This document shows positions 24,550 to 33,837 of a DNA stretch of 64,000 nt, in pieces. Source of the DNA: Engelhardtia mirabilis (GTDB taxonomy: Bacteria > Planctomycetota > UBA1135 > GCA-002686595). Below the pieces are notes generated by a model. That model was not told where the DNA came from, did no database searches, and saw nothing but the letters and a program-made list of their open reading frames with translations. The translations under genes were made by a program, and so were the position numbers. The stretch spans positions 6,820,001 to 6,884,000 of the forward strand of contig CP036296.1 in assembly GCA_007751255.1 (NCBI GenBank). Reading direction: 5' to 3'. Numbering within the stretch: position 1 is the stretch's first letter; each line of letters begins with the position of its first letter.

Positions 24550-27450
24550 ATGAAACACCGCACCACCGCACTTGCAGCGAGCGTGCTCGCCTTTGGAGCG
24601 ACCTACGTGTCGGCCCAGACCCAGGCACACGCAGTTCTCGTCGACCCGAACAACTCGGACCTCGTCTGGACGGTCAACCACGACAACGACTCGGTCTCCC
24701 AGGTCAACGTCGCCACCGGCGCCGTGGTCGCGGAGATCGCGGTCGGGGCCCAGCCCAACCACCTGGCCTTCAACGCCGCGGGCACCAAGCTGCTGGTGGT
24801 CAACCGGCGCGGGAACGTGCCGCTCACGACCAACTTCGTGACGCCCTTCACCGGCGCCGAGATCCGCGGCAGCATCAGCGTGATCGACGTGGCCACCAAG
24901 ACCGTCGAATCCTTGCTGACCGACGTGGGCACCGAGCCCTACGGCATCGCCCTGTCGCCCAACGGCAAGTTCTTCGTCGTCACCGCCTTCCGCTCCAGCG
25001 AAGTGCTGCTGCTCGACGCGACGACCTACGCCGAGCTGGCTCGCCACGAGTACGACGACGACCTCAGTCACATCGCCCCGGGCAAGACCATCGACCAGAT
25101 CGACACGGACTTCGACGGGGTGCCGGACCTGGCCAACCCGCGTCTGTTCTCGGTCACCGCGGACTCGGCGAAGATCTACGTCACCCACTGGAAGTCGCCG
25201 TGGATCTCGATCCTCGACGTGACCCTCGACGGCTCGGGTGTCCCGACCGCCGTGGCCGAGGGCGGTCGCATCAACCAGGACGACTACGACCTGCACCCGA
25301 TCAACAACCCGATCCCGAACCACACGGTCGCGAGTCAGGGTGACCCGACCTTCTCGGACGACATCGCGATCTCGCCCGACGGCACCCGCGCGCTCGTTCC
25401 GCAGGTCCTGCTGAACATCAACTTCGACACCACCCACGACTTCGCGGGTGCGATCGCGGGGGCCTTCGCCAACCGCGTGTACCCCTCGCTGACGATGCTC
25501 GACCTCGTCACCGGGAGCTACAACGCCCCCGGTGACGCGTCGAATCGTCTGCACCACGAGCTGACCGACACGCTGACCCCGGCCAAGTACGTGCCCTTCG
25601 GCGGCCAAGGCCGCAGCATCGGCGGGGGCATCGTGACCCTCGGCGGCTCCGGCTCGCCGGTCCTCGGCGGTTCGGCCGACTTCGTGCTCAGCGGCGTCAA
25701 CGGCGCCGGCGTGCTCGGCTTCGTCTGGTACGGCATCGAGACCAACATCCCGGTGCCGCCCCTGGGCACCCTGCTGGTCGACCTGCAGGGCTCGATCGCG
25801 ATGAGCGCGAGCGTCGGTGACCAGTGGGCCGGCTCGATCGCCATCCCGAACTCGCCGGTGCTCGACGGCCAGGTCGTCTCCTTCCAGGGCGCGACCTTCA
25901 ACACCAACAACGGTGACATCGGCCTCTCGAACGGCGTCCGCGTGGTGCTCGGCACCACCGGCACGGGCCTGAACAAGATGGGCTACCGCGCCGGCCAGCC
26001 CTACCGCGCCGACTACAACGCGGCCGGTGACAAGGTCCTGATGCTGAACCAGGGCTCCGAGGACGTCTTCCTCTACGACGTCAACGGTTCGGACATGACC
26101 CTGCAGACGGTCTTCCCGCCCCGTCACGGCCACGTGGAGCGCACGCCGCTCGACCTGACCACCGCGATCGGCGACATGCCGATCGGCTGGACGGTCGTGC
26201 CGGACCCGGCCACCAGCAACGACGACGCGCTGATCTACATCCAGAACGAGGTCACCACCTCGCTCAGCGTGTTGCGCGTCGACTACGCCACCGGCGTGAT
26301 CACCAAGGAGGCCGACCAGATCGTCACGATCACCGGCCCCGACCAGAAGACCGTCAGCGAGCGCATCGGCCAGGAGCTGTTCCACGACGCCTCCCGCGCC
26401 CAGACCACCGGCAACTTCAACAACTCCTGCTACTCCTGCCACGCTGAAGGTGGTGAGGACGGCAAGAGCTGGGACCGCCCCGCCGGCCCGCGTACGACCA
26501 TGCCGGTCTACGGTGGCCCCCTGGGCTCCGGTCTGCTGCTCTGGAAGGGCGTCCGCGTCAACCTGGGCGAGACCGGCCCGATGTTCGGCGGCGAGAACGG
26601 CGGCACGGGCATCATGAGTGACGTCGAGCAGCAAGGCCTGATCGACTACCACAAGGTCATCCCGTTCCCCCTGAACCCGAACCTCGATCCGGTCACCGGC
26701 GACCTGACGTCGCTGGCGGCCTACGGTCAGGACCTGTTCTTCGGGACCAACGACACGGGCCTCAACCCGACCCAGCGCGCGGCCGGCTGTATCGCCTGTC
26801 ACCCGAAGGCCGACGCCGTCAACGGCAGCACGCGCCTGTTCACCGCTGACTTCCTCGACCCGATCTACACCGACGGTCTGGAGTTCGGCTACGTCCACGA
26901 CGACAACTGCCTCAACCTGCAGGAGAACATCGCGCAGCTCAACATCCGCGCGGTCAACTCCCAGGTGAACGGCGACGAGGATCTGGACGGCTTCCCCGAC
27001 TTCGACCGCAACCTCGACGGTTACTCGGACATCGAGGGTTACACCCCGATCCACCCGGACTCGGACGACAACTTCGAGCGGGACGACCCGAACAGCTACC
27101 CCTGCCCCCTGGATCCGTTCTTCGACCCGCTCGGGCCGAAGAAGGTCTTCAACCGCAAGCTGAAGCTGTTCTCGATTCCGACCAAGCTCGCGGTCTTCCA
27201 CACCTACCCGTACATGCACGACAACTCGCTCGTGTCGCTGCGGGCGATCGTCGACCCGGACTCGCAGATGAACGATCCGGTCTACGGCAGTGCGAACTAC
27301 CCGACCACCTTCAAGTGGTTCAACGAGTTCCACGACATCCGCGGCCACGAGGACATCGTTCCCCAGGCCTCGAAGGTCCAAGTCTCCCTGGTCAGCACCG
27401 ACAAGGACGCCGACATCGAGGCGATCCTGGCCTTCATCTCGAGCCTGTGA
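24550..27450 (+). CDS. Secreted beta-propeller protein with diheme cytochrome c peroxidase-like C-terminal part
   Basis: The 966-residue product has a Sec signal peptide ending near VSAQ. A YVTN/YncE-type beta-propeller follows (repeats such as VAEIAVGAQPNHLAFNAAGT and VGTEPYGIALSPNGKFFVVT). The C-terminal third has two c-type heme sites, CYSCH (Cys627) and CIACH (Cys747), and closing features (KLFSIPTKLAVFHTYPYMHD) as in MauG/CcP-like proteins. At about 372-466 an unrelated beta-rich segment interrupts the propeller; similar segments are usually met at the C-terminus of secreted planctomycete and myxobacterial proteins. Periplasmic or surface electron transfer or oxidation is likely; the substrate is unknown. 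An Asp-rich DxDxDG-like stretch near 810-825 may bind calcium. Confidence 0.8.
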   Translation: MKHRTTALAASVLAFGATYVSAQTQAHAVLVDPNNSDLVWTVNHDNDSVSQVNVATGAVVAEIAVGAQPNHLAFNAAGTKLLVVNRRGNVPLTTNFVTPFTGAEIRGSISVIDVATKTVESLLTDVGTEPYGIALSPNGKFFVVTAFRSSEVLLLDATTYAELARHEYDDDLSHIAPGKTIDQIDTDFDGVPDLANPRLFSVTADSAKIYVTHWKSPWISILDVTLDGSGVPTAVAEGGRINQDDYDLHPINNPIPNHTVASQGDPTFSDDIAISPDGTRALVPQVLLNINFDTTHDFAGAIAGAFANRVYPSLTMLDLVTGSYNAPGDASNRLHHELTDTLTPAKYVPFGGQGRSIGGGIVTLGGSGSPVLGGSADFVLSGVNGAGVLGFVWYGIETNIPVPPLGTLLVDLQGSIAMSASVGDQWAGSIAIPNSPVLDGQVVSFQGATFNTNNGDIGLSNGVRVVLGTTGTGLNKMGYRAGQPYRADYNAAGDKVLMLNQGSEDVFLYDVNGSDMTLQTVFPPRHGHVERTPLDLTTAIGDMPIGWTVVPDPATSNDDALIYIQNEVTTSLSVLRVDYATGVITKEADQIVTITGPDQKTVSERIGQELFHDASRAQTTGNFNNSCYSCHAEGGEDGKSWDRPAGPRTTMPVYGGPLGSGLLLWKGVRVNLGETGPMFGGENGGTGIMSDVEQQGLIDYHKVIPFPLNPNLDPVTGDLTSLAAYGQDLFFGTNDTGLNPTQRAAGCIACHPKADAVNGSTRLFTADFLDPIYTDGLEFGYVHDDNCLNLQENIAQLNIRAVNSQVNGDEDLDGFPDFDRNLDGYSDIEGYTPIHPDSDDNFERDDPNSYPCPLDPFFDPLGPKKVFNRKLKLFSIPTKLAVFHTYPYMHDNSLVSLRAIVDPDSQMNDPVYGSANYPTTFKWFNEFHDIRGHEDIVPQASKVQVSLVSTDKDADIEAILAFISSL

Positions 27451-27494
27451 TCAAGGGGGCTTGACCCCACACGACTCGGGCTTCGGCCCCCAGC

Positions 27495-27535
27495 GCAGCG
27501 GCCCCCGCGATCCTCACGATCGCGGGGGCCGCTGC
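27495..27535. terminator. Bidirectional terminator hairpin
   Basis: A 17-base-pair perfect GC-rich stem (27495-27511 with 27519-27535) and a seven-base loop lie between the convergent cytochrome gene and rpiA. No strong T-run follows on either strand. Confidence 0.7.
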
Positions 27536-27571
27536 CGTTCGGGCGGGGCCCGCATGCGAGGTCAGGGCCGC

Positions 27572-28258
27572 TCAGCCCTTCTCGCGCACCTCGACCGTGC
27601 CGTCGTCGTCGGCGATCACCACGGCGTCGGCCAGGCCCAGGAAGAGCCCACACTCGACAACTCCCGGGGTCGCCGCCAGGGTCAACTCGAGTGCCTCCGG
27701 GTCTTCGATGCCGCCCTCGAAGTGGACGTCGAGCACGGCGTTGCCGTTGTCGGTGCGGTACTCGCCCCCACCGGCCGCCTGCCGCTCGCGCGGCTCGCCG
27801 CCCAGCCGAGCGATCTGTCGCGCCACCACCGGCAGGGCGAAGGGCACCACCTCCACCGGCAGGTCGAAGGTCGTCCCGAGCCGCTCCACGACCTTGTCGC
27901 GGCCTACGACGATGACCTCGCGCCGACTGATCGAAGCCACGACCTTCTCGCGCAGCAGTGCACCGCCGCCGCCCTTGATCATCCGGTACTCGGCGTCGAT
28001 CTCGTCGGCGCCGTCGACGGTGAAGTCGAGCAGATCCACCTCGTCGAGACCGACCAGGGGGATGCCGAGCTCGCGCGCCACGGTCTCGGTGTCGATCGAG
28101 GTCGGCACCCCGCGCACCTCGAGGCCCTCGTCGCGAATGCGCTCCGCGAGCCGCTCCAGGAAGAAGCGCACCGTGGATCCGGTCCCCAGGCCGAGGGTCG
28201 AGCGATCGGGAACGAGGTCGGCTGCACGGCGGCCGGCGGCGAGTTTGGCCTGGCTCAT
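27572..28258 (-). CDS. rpiA: Ribose-5-phosphate isomerase A
   Basis: This enzyme interconverts ribose 5-phosphate and ribulose 5-phosphate in the pentose phosphate pathway. The 228-residue product has all family landmarks: GLGTGSTV (phosphate loop), FTVDGADEID, MIKGGGGALLREKVVAS with the catalytic Glu/Lys region, and TDNGNAVLDV. Length is normal. ATG at 28258. It is divergent from feoA, with a common upstream region of about 280 bases. Confidence 0.96.
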   Translation of the reverse strand: MSQAKLAAGRRAADLVPDRSTLGLGTGSTVRFFLERLAERIRDEGLEVRGVPTSIDTETVARELGIPLVGLDEVDLLDFTVDGADEIDAEYRMIKGGGGALLREKVVASISRREVIVVGRDKVVERLGTTFDLPVEVVPFALPVVARQIARLGGEPRERQAAGGGEYRTDNGNAVLDVHFEGGIEDPEALELTLAATPGVVECGLFLGLADAVVIADDDGTVEVREKG

Positions 28259-28540
28259 GGGGGCTTGTTCGGAGGGAGGCGCTCGTCGCGCCCGGACTGG
28301 GTCGGATCGATCGAGAGGGGCCGCGATTGTTTAGGGGCGTCGGAGCCCAGACAAGCGCCCTGCGCGCCGATGAAAGGGCTATACTCCCCCCTCTTTGCGA
28401 CCGAATCTCATTTAGGCCGGCAGCGCGAGCGAACCTGCCCTGCGAGAACCCTCCCCGCCCGGGCCCACCAACCCCCGCCCCTCCGCCCCGTGGACCGCGC
28501 GGAACGACCACCGGTTACGCCTCCAACCCCGATTCTTCAC

Positions 28541-28774
28541 TTGGTCACCACCACCCTCGATCAGCTTCGTCCCGGACAGGGCGGTCGCCTCGTCAGCCTC
28601 GGCGGCGAGCGGCTGTTCCGACGTCGGTTGATGGAGTTGGGCCTCTTGCCGGGCTCGCGCGTCTCGGTCGTGCGCGCGGCGCCCTTGGGTGGAGTCCTGG
28701 AGCTGGAGGTGCGCGGTTCGCTGCTCAGCGTGCGGATGTCCGATGCCGCAATCCTCTCGGTCGAGGTGAGCTGA
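28541..28774 (+). CDS. feoA: Ferrous iron transport protein A
   Basis: FeoA is a small SH3-fold protein that supports FeoB. The 77-residue frame has the family pattern LDQLRPGQGGRLVSLGG, LMELGLLPGSRVSVVRAAPL and a C-terminal VRMSDAAILSVEV. The start is uncertain: TTG at 28541 gives normal family length; an in-frame GTG at 28490 would add 17 Pro-rich residues. It lies 13 bases before feoB. Confidence 0.9.
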   Translation: MVTTTLDQLRPGQGGRLVSLGGERLFRRRLMELGLLPGSRVSVVRAAPLGGVLELEVRGSLLSVRMSDAAILSVEVS

Positions 28775-28787
28775 GGCTCGTCGAGCT

Positions 28788-31019
28788 TTGATCCAAGCCT
28801 CTACTCCTCCGCCCCTGGTGGCCCTGGCGGGTAATCCGAATACCGGCAAGACGGCGCTGTTCAACCGCCTCACGGGCGCGCGGGCCAAGGTGGGCAACTA
28901 TCCGGGCATCACCGTGGATCGCCACGAAGGGCTGGTCCGGCTCGGCAGCGAAGGCCGTGTGGCGCGGCTGCTCGACGTGCCGGGCAGCTACTCCCTGTCG
29001 GCGCGTTCGGAAGAGGAACGCATCGCCGTGCGCGCCATTGCCGGGCTCGAGGGCGAGGAGCGTCCGGGGGCCGTGGTGCTGGTGCTGGACGGCACCCAAC
29101 TCGGCCGCAACCTCTACTTCGCGCTGCAGGTGATCGAACTCGACCTGCCGACAGTGGTCGCAGTCAACCTGACCGACGTGCTCGCCAAGGAAGGCCGCGT
29201 CTTCGACGTGCAGCGCCTTCGGCGCGCCCTGGGCGTGCCGGTGGTGGCCCTCTCGGCGCGCAGTGGCGAGGGTGTCGACGACCTGCGCGCGGCTCTGGCG
29301 GGGGTGCTGGACGGCGAGCCCGAGGCGCGGCCCGGTTGGCGCTGGGAGCCCGGCACCGACGCCCTGCGCCGGGACGTGGACGAAGTCCACGCGGCCCTGC
29401 CCCCCACCTGGCGCGACGGGAACCCGCGTCGCGAGCGAGCCCTGGCCGTTTGGGCCCTGCTCTCCCTCGACGAGGGGGACGAGCTGCGCGGCATCGACGG
29501 ACGCCTGCGCGCCGCGGCGTCGGCCGCCCACGAGCGGGCCAGCGTCGAGGGTCGCTCGATCGACGAGGAGGTCGTCGCCGGGCGCTATGGCTGGATCGAG
29601 GAGCACACCGCTGGCGTCGTCACCGCGCGGGCATCGGCGCGTGACAGTTTCACGAGCGCGATCGACCGGGTGCTGCTCTCGCCGCTCCTGGGCTTCCCGA
29701 TCTTCCTGGCCCTGATGACGATCGTCTTCCAGGCGCTCTTCGCCTGGGCCGACCCGGCCATCGGCGCGATCGAGTCGCTCTTCGCGTGGCTCGGAGGGGT
29801 GGTCGGCCCGGCCCTGCCCGAGGGCTTCCTACGCAGCTTCGTGGTCGACGGCCTGATCGCCGGCGTGGGCGGTGTGCTCGTCTTCCTGCCCCAGATTCTG
29901 CTCCTGTTCCTGTTCGTGGCGGTGATGGAGGACACGGGCTACATGGCTCGGGTGGCCTTCCTGATGGACCGCATCATGAAGGCCTGTGGCCTGCACGGGC
30001 GCGCCTTCGTGCCCATGATGAGCGGCTTCGCCTGCGCGATCCCGGCCGTGATGGCCACGCGCACCATCGAGCGCGAGCGCGACCGCCTGCTGACGATGAT
30101 GGTCGTGCCGCTGATGACCTGCTCGGCGCGGCTGCCGGTCTACACCCTCTTGATCGCGGCCCTGTACCCGCCCGGCAGGGGCGATTCGTTCCAGCAGGGG
30201 CTGATCATGGCGGGCATGTACCTGTTCGCCACGGTGGTGGCCCTGATCGCGACCGCCGTGCTGAGCCGCACGGTCTTCGCGGGCGTGAACCCGCCGCTGC
30301 TGCTCGAGATGCCCGCTTACCGCATGCCCCAACTGCTCGGGGTCCTGCGCACCATGTGGGAGCGCAGCACGATCTTCGTGCGCGAGGCGGGCACGGTGAT
30401 CCTGGTCGCCACGATCACCCTGTGGGCCCTGCTGAGCTTCCCGGCGGATCCCGAGCTAGGGCCCGAGCTCGCGGGACGCCTCGGCGCGGCCGAGGCGTCC
30501 GTGGACAACGCGCGGAGTGGGGCTGCACCCGATCCAGCCGCGCTCGAGTCCGCCGAACAACGCCTGGCCAAGGTCGAAGCGGAGATCTCGAGCCTGCAGC
30601 TCAACGAGAGCTACGCGGGTCGCCTGGGCCGCGGGATCGAGCCCGCGATCGCGCCCCTGGGCTTCGACTGGAAGATCGGCGTGGGCCTGATCGGCTCCTT
30701 CGCCGCGCGCGAGGTCTTCGTCAGCACCATGGCCATCGTCTACGGGCTCGAGGACGACGGCGAGGACACCGCGACTTTCCGCCAACGCCTCTCCTCCGAG
30801 AAGCGACCGGACGGCAGCAAGGTCTTCACGCCCCTGGTGTGCGTCTCGCTGATGGTCTTCTTCGCCCTGGCTGCCCAGTGCATGAGCACCATCGCGGTGG
30901 TCAAGCGCGAGACCAAGAGCTGGCGCTGGCCCCTGTTCATGCTCAGCTACATGACCGTGCTGGCCTGGGTCGGCAGCTTCACCGTCTACCAGGGCGGCAG
31001 GCTGCTGGGCTTCGAGTAG
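28788..31019 (+). CDS. feoB: Ferrous iron transporter FeoB
   Basis: FeoB is the inner-membrane Fe(II) transporter with an N-terminal GTPase. The 743-residue product has G1 GNPNTGKT, a G2-like GNYPGITVDR, G3 DVPGSYSL and G4 NLTD. Membrane segments follow from about residue 290, with both Gate motifs seen as MSGFACAIPAVMATRTI and MTCSARLPVYTLLI. A 60-residue Ala/Glu-rich insert (about 560-620) lies before the last Gate-associated segments. TTG start. No feoC is present. Expression is probably iron-responsive, but no clear Fur box could be found upstream of feoA. Confidence 0.96.
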   Translation: MIQASTPPPLVALAGNPNTGKTALFNRLTGARAKVGNYPGITVDRHEGLVRLGSEGRVARLLDVPGSYSLSARSEEERIAVRAIAGLEGEERPGAVVLVLDGTQLGRNLYFALQVIELDLPTVVAVNLTDVLAKEGRVFDVQRLRRALGVPVVALSARSGEGVDDLRAALAGVLDGEPEARPGWRWEPGTDALRRDVDEVHAALPPTWRDGNPRRERALAVWALLSLDEGDELRGIDGRLRAAASAAHERASVEGRSIDEEVVAGRYGWIEEHTAGVVTARASARDSFTSAIDRVLLSPLLGFPIFLALMTIVFQALFAWADPAIGAIESLFAWLGGVVGPALPEGFLRSFVVDGLIAGVGGVLVFLPQILLLFLFVAVMEDTGYMARVAFLMDRIMKACGLHGRAFVPMMSGFACAIPAVMATRTIERERDRLLTMMVVPLMTCSARLPVYTLLIAALYPPGRGDSFQQGLIMAGMYLFATVVALIATAVLSRTVFAGVNPPLLLEMPAYRMPQLLGVLRTMWERSTIFVREAGTVILVATITLWALLSFPADPELGPELAGRLGAAEASVDNARSGAAPDPAALESAEQRLAKVEAEISSLQLNESYAGRLGRGIEPAIAPLGFDWKIGVGLIGSFAAREVFVSTMAIVYGLEDDGEDTATFRQRLSSEKRPDGSKVFTPLVCVSLMVFFALAAQCMSTIAVVKRETKSWRWPLFMLSYMTVLAWVGSFTVYQGGRLLGFE

Positions 31020-31053
31020 CACCGCCCGCGCGCCCCCGATCCATCTACGGACA

Positions 31054-31083
31054 GGAGCCGGCGCCGCTGCGCCCGCCGGCTCC
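31054..31083. terminator. Terminator hairpin between feoB and dsbD
   Basis: GGAGCCGGC (31054-31062) pairs with GCCGGCTCC (31075-31083) around a 12-base loop that can pair further. It lies between convergent genes and could serve both. Confidence 0.55.
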
Positions 31084-31124
31084 CCATCGGGAGTCAGGCC
31101 ACAGGATCGGGTGCCTACAGCCGC

Positions 31125-33635
31125 TCAGCTCCGTGCGTCTTGCAGGAACTGGGCGAATTTCTGAGCCGACATGTAGGGGCCCTCTCCCAAGCGCTCACCC
31201 GTGGCCGGGTCGACCACGACGTAGTAGGGATTGGCCACCGTGCCGGCCAGGTCTCGCTGCAGCCCCTGGATCCGGTCGATGTTGACCCGACCGTCGGTGT
31301 GCAGGCGCGCCTCGACGAAGTTGGGGACGAGTTCCGCGGCGACCGCCGCGCTGGGGAAGGTGAACTTCTCCATCTTGCGGCAGTTCACTCATGTGTGGCC
31401 GGTGAAGTTCACCAGCAGCAACTTGCCCTCCTGCCGCGCGAGGGCGAGGGCGCCGTCGTAATCGTCCTCGACGATCGTGTGGCCCTTCTGACGCGACTCT
31501 CCTGCGCCGCTCGAGGCGCCGGAGACCTCGTTGGCGATGCTGTGGCTGTAAGGCGGCACGATCGCGGTCATGATCGGATCGAGCATGCGGCCGCTCGCGC
31601 CGTAGCCCGAGTAGGTCGCGAGTAGCACGAAGCCGAGGCCCGCCAACATGCGGATCGGGCCGATCTCGCCGCTCTCGCCCTTGAGCTTGATGAAGCCCAG
31701 GACGAAGGCTCCCGCCACCGCGAAGATCGCCATCCACAGGGCCAGGAACAGCTCGCGCGAGAGCACGTTCAGACCCCAGACCAGGTCGGCGTTGGAGAAG
31801 AACTTGAACGCCGCGGCGAGCTCGACGAACCCCAGGGCGACCTTGAGCGTGCCCATCCAAGCGCCGCTCTTGGGGATCGACGCCAGGCGGCCGGGGAGCA
31901 GCGACAGGAACACGAAGGGCAGGGCGATGGTCAGCCCGAAGACCGCCATGCCGATCACCACGCGCCCCACGCCGCCCCCGCCGGTCGCGCCCACCGACAG
32001 GAGGCTGGCCACGAAGGGCGCGGTGCAGGTGAAGCTGGTGATCACCAGGGTCGCGCCCATCAGGAACACGCCGATCAGCCCGCCCTTGGTGGAGGCCTTG
32101 CCGGCGGCGTCCATCAGGAACCGCGGGGGGTTCATGTTGATCGCGCCGAACAGCACCAGGGCGAAGTAGAAGAACAGCAGGCCGATGATCGTGTTGAAGA
32201 TCGGGTCCGTGGCCAGGGTGATGATCGGACCGCCGACCACCACGCCGATGAACACGAAGATGCCCACGATCCCGGCCCCGTAGGCGAGGGCCAGGGGCAG
32301 GACCTTGCCGCCCCGCGCATCAGCCTGCTTCGTGAAGAAGCTGATCGTGATCGGGATCATCGGGTAGGTGCACGGCATCAGGAGCGTGAACAGGCCCCAG
32401 AAGATCGCCAGGCCGAGGAAGGCCACGAGGCCGTCGTCGGGCGCTTGCTCGGGCGCCCCATCGGCGTCCGTGGGGCGGTCGCTCGCGGGGCTGCTCTCCG
32501 CGGCATCGCCGCTGGCGGAGCTGTCCGTGCCCGTGGGCGACTTCGCGGTCGCACGGGTCTGCAGCGCTGCGAACCCGGCGAAGAGCTCGTCCGAGCCCGC
32601 ACCCGAGCCCCGGACCGTTGCCGCGAATGGCATGCAAACGCCGTCCTCCTCGCAGGTCAGGCCGTCGAGGGTGACCGTCACGTCTCCGGGCGCCGGGACG
32701 GACCTCCCCACGTCGACGTGCCCCTCGATCAGCACGACCACCTGGCCCTCGTGACCCAGGATCCAGGTGTCGCGGCCGCCGTCGCCGAGGCCGGGCTGTT
32801 CGAAGCGATGGGGCTCGGGGAAGACCGGCGCGCTCCACTCGACCCCCGGCGCCTCGATCTCGACCTTGGTCGGCTTGCCGACCGCGTCGGGCTGTCCCAG
32901 CTCGGTGTGGTAGAGGTGCCAGCCGTCCGCGATGTCGAGCACCAGCACCGCGCGCACCGAATCGTCGCCCGCGCTGCGAACGGAGAGCTGCGCCGCGACG
33001 ATCTCGTCGTCGTCCGCGCCGCCGAGGCCGTCGAAGAAGCTGTCGAGGTCGAAGTCGTCCTCCTCCTCGACCTGGGCCTGGGGCGCCGCTGCGAGGAAGT
33101 CGGCGAAGTAGTTGTCAGGGCCGGCACCAGCGCCCGCGACGGTCTCGTTGTAGGGGATGCAAACCCCGTCGTCCTCGCAGGTCAGGCCCTTCAGCCGAGC
33201 GGTGACACCGGAGGGCAAGAGGCTCGCCGCGGGGTCGGCCAACACCCCGTCGACCTTCACCACCAGCTGGTCCGCGTGACCCTGGATGTAGGTGTCGCCG
33301 CCGTCCTCGCCCAGCCCGGCCTGGACGTAGCGGTGGGGCGTCGGGAACACCGGCGCGTCCCACGTGACCCCGGCGGCCTCGAGGGTCACCGTCGTCGGCA
33401 TGCCGATCGCGTCCGGCGGGCCCAGGTCATCGTGGTAGAGGTGCCAGCCGGGATCGATCTCGAAGCGGACCACCGCGCGCACGCGCTCGCCCTCGCTGCG
33501 CACCCAGAGGGTCGCCTGTGCCTTCTGGTCGCCGCCCAGGCCGAATTGGGCTGCCGCTTCGGCTTCCGGAGACAGCAGAGTCAAGAGCGACAGCAGCACC
33601 AGCGGCACCGTCGCGAGGAGGCGGTTGAATGTCAT
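31125..33635 (-). CDS. dsbD: DsbD-type thiol:disulfide interchange selenoprotein (in-frame UGA, Sec749)
   Basis: This is an inner-membrane reductase that carries electrons from cytosolic thioredoxin to the periplasm. Read through one UGA it is 836 residues. A signal peptide is followed by two copies of the DsbD N-terminal domain (about 35-180 and 212-355), each with a Cys pair (GLTCEDDGVC, GLTCEEDGVC). A CcdA-like membrane domain follows, with its two Cys (MPCTYPMIPI at 422 and SFTCTAPF). The C-terminal thioredoxin domain reads LLVNFTGHT-UGA-VNCRKMEKF. In DsbD homologues this position is the first Cys of CxxC, so UGA would encode selenocysteine (UVNC). The rest of the thioredoxin domain continues in frame for 87 codons to a normal stop. 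A stem-loop starts directly after the UGA. A true stop here would leave the enzyme without its output domain. Confidence 0.88.
31360..31391 (-). promoter_or_regulatory. UGA codon and SECIS-like hairpin of dsbD
   Basis: The UGA is at 31391-31389. Immediately after it, GTGAACT (31388-31382) pairs perfectly with AGTTCAC (31366-31360) around a 15-base loop. Bacterial SECIS elements are hairpins just 3' of the UGA inside the coding region, so the placement fits, but the apical loop is not the classical form. Confidence 0.6.
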
Positions 33636-33837
33636 CGATCGATTCGCGGGCCGGGGGGATTGGCTCGTCCGAGTACGGGCGCTGCGAGCGCCTGGGACGG
33701 CCGGCCTCGGATCGGGGATTCTACGACCCTCGCGGGGACATGACCGGCCGGAGACGGGCCCCGGACCCGCGCCGCGCGCGATGGCGTTAGGCTCCCACTC
33801 GGCCCCTGGTCCACGCTCCCGACTCCGGAGACTCCCG

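Noticed and set aside
24316-27381. 1,021-residue frame on the minus strand
   Set aside because: It is antisense to the diheme beta-propeller gene and has the Arg/Val/Gly/Asp-rich look of a high-GC shadow frame with no family features.
31125-31388. A separate 87-residue protein starting with GTG right after the UGA
   Set aside because: It begins in the middle of the thioredoxin active site, has no ribosome site and continues the upstream frame exactly. A single selenoprotein explains both pieces.
31389-31391. UGA as a simple nonsense mutation, or as a reassigned sense codon genome-wide
   Set aside because: The UGA hits exactly the redox Cys position, and a second gene shows the same. Many genes here (for example gmhA and parB neighbours) end normally in TGA, so global reassignment is excluded.
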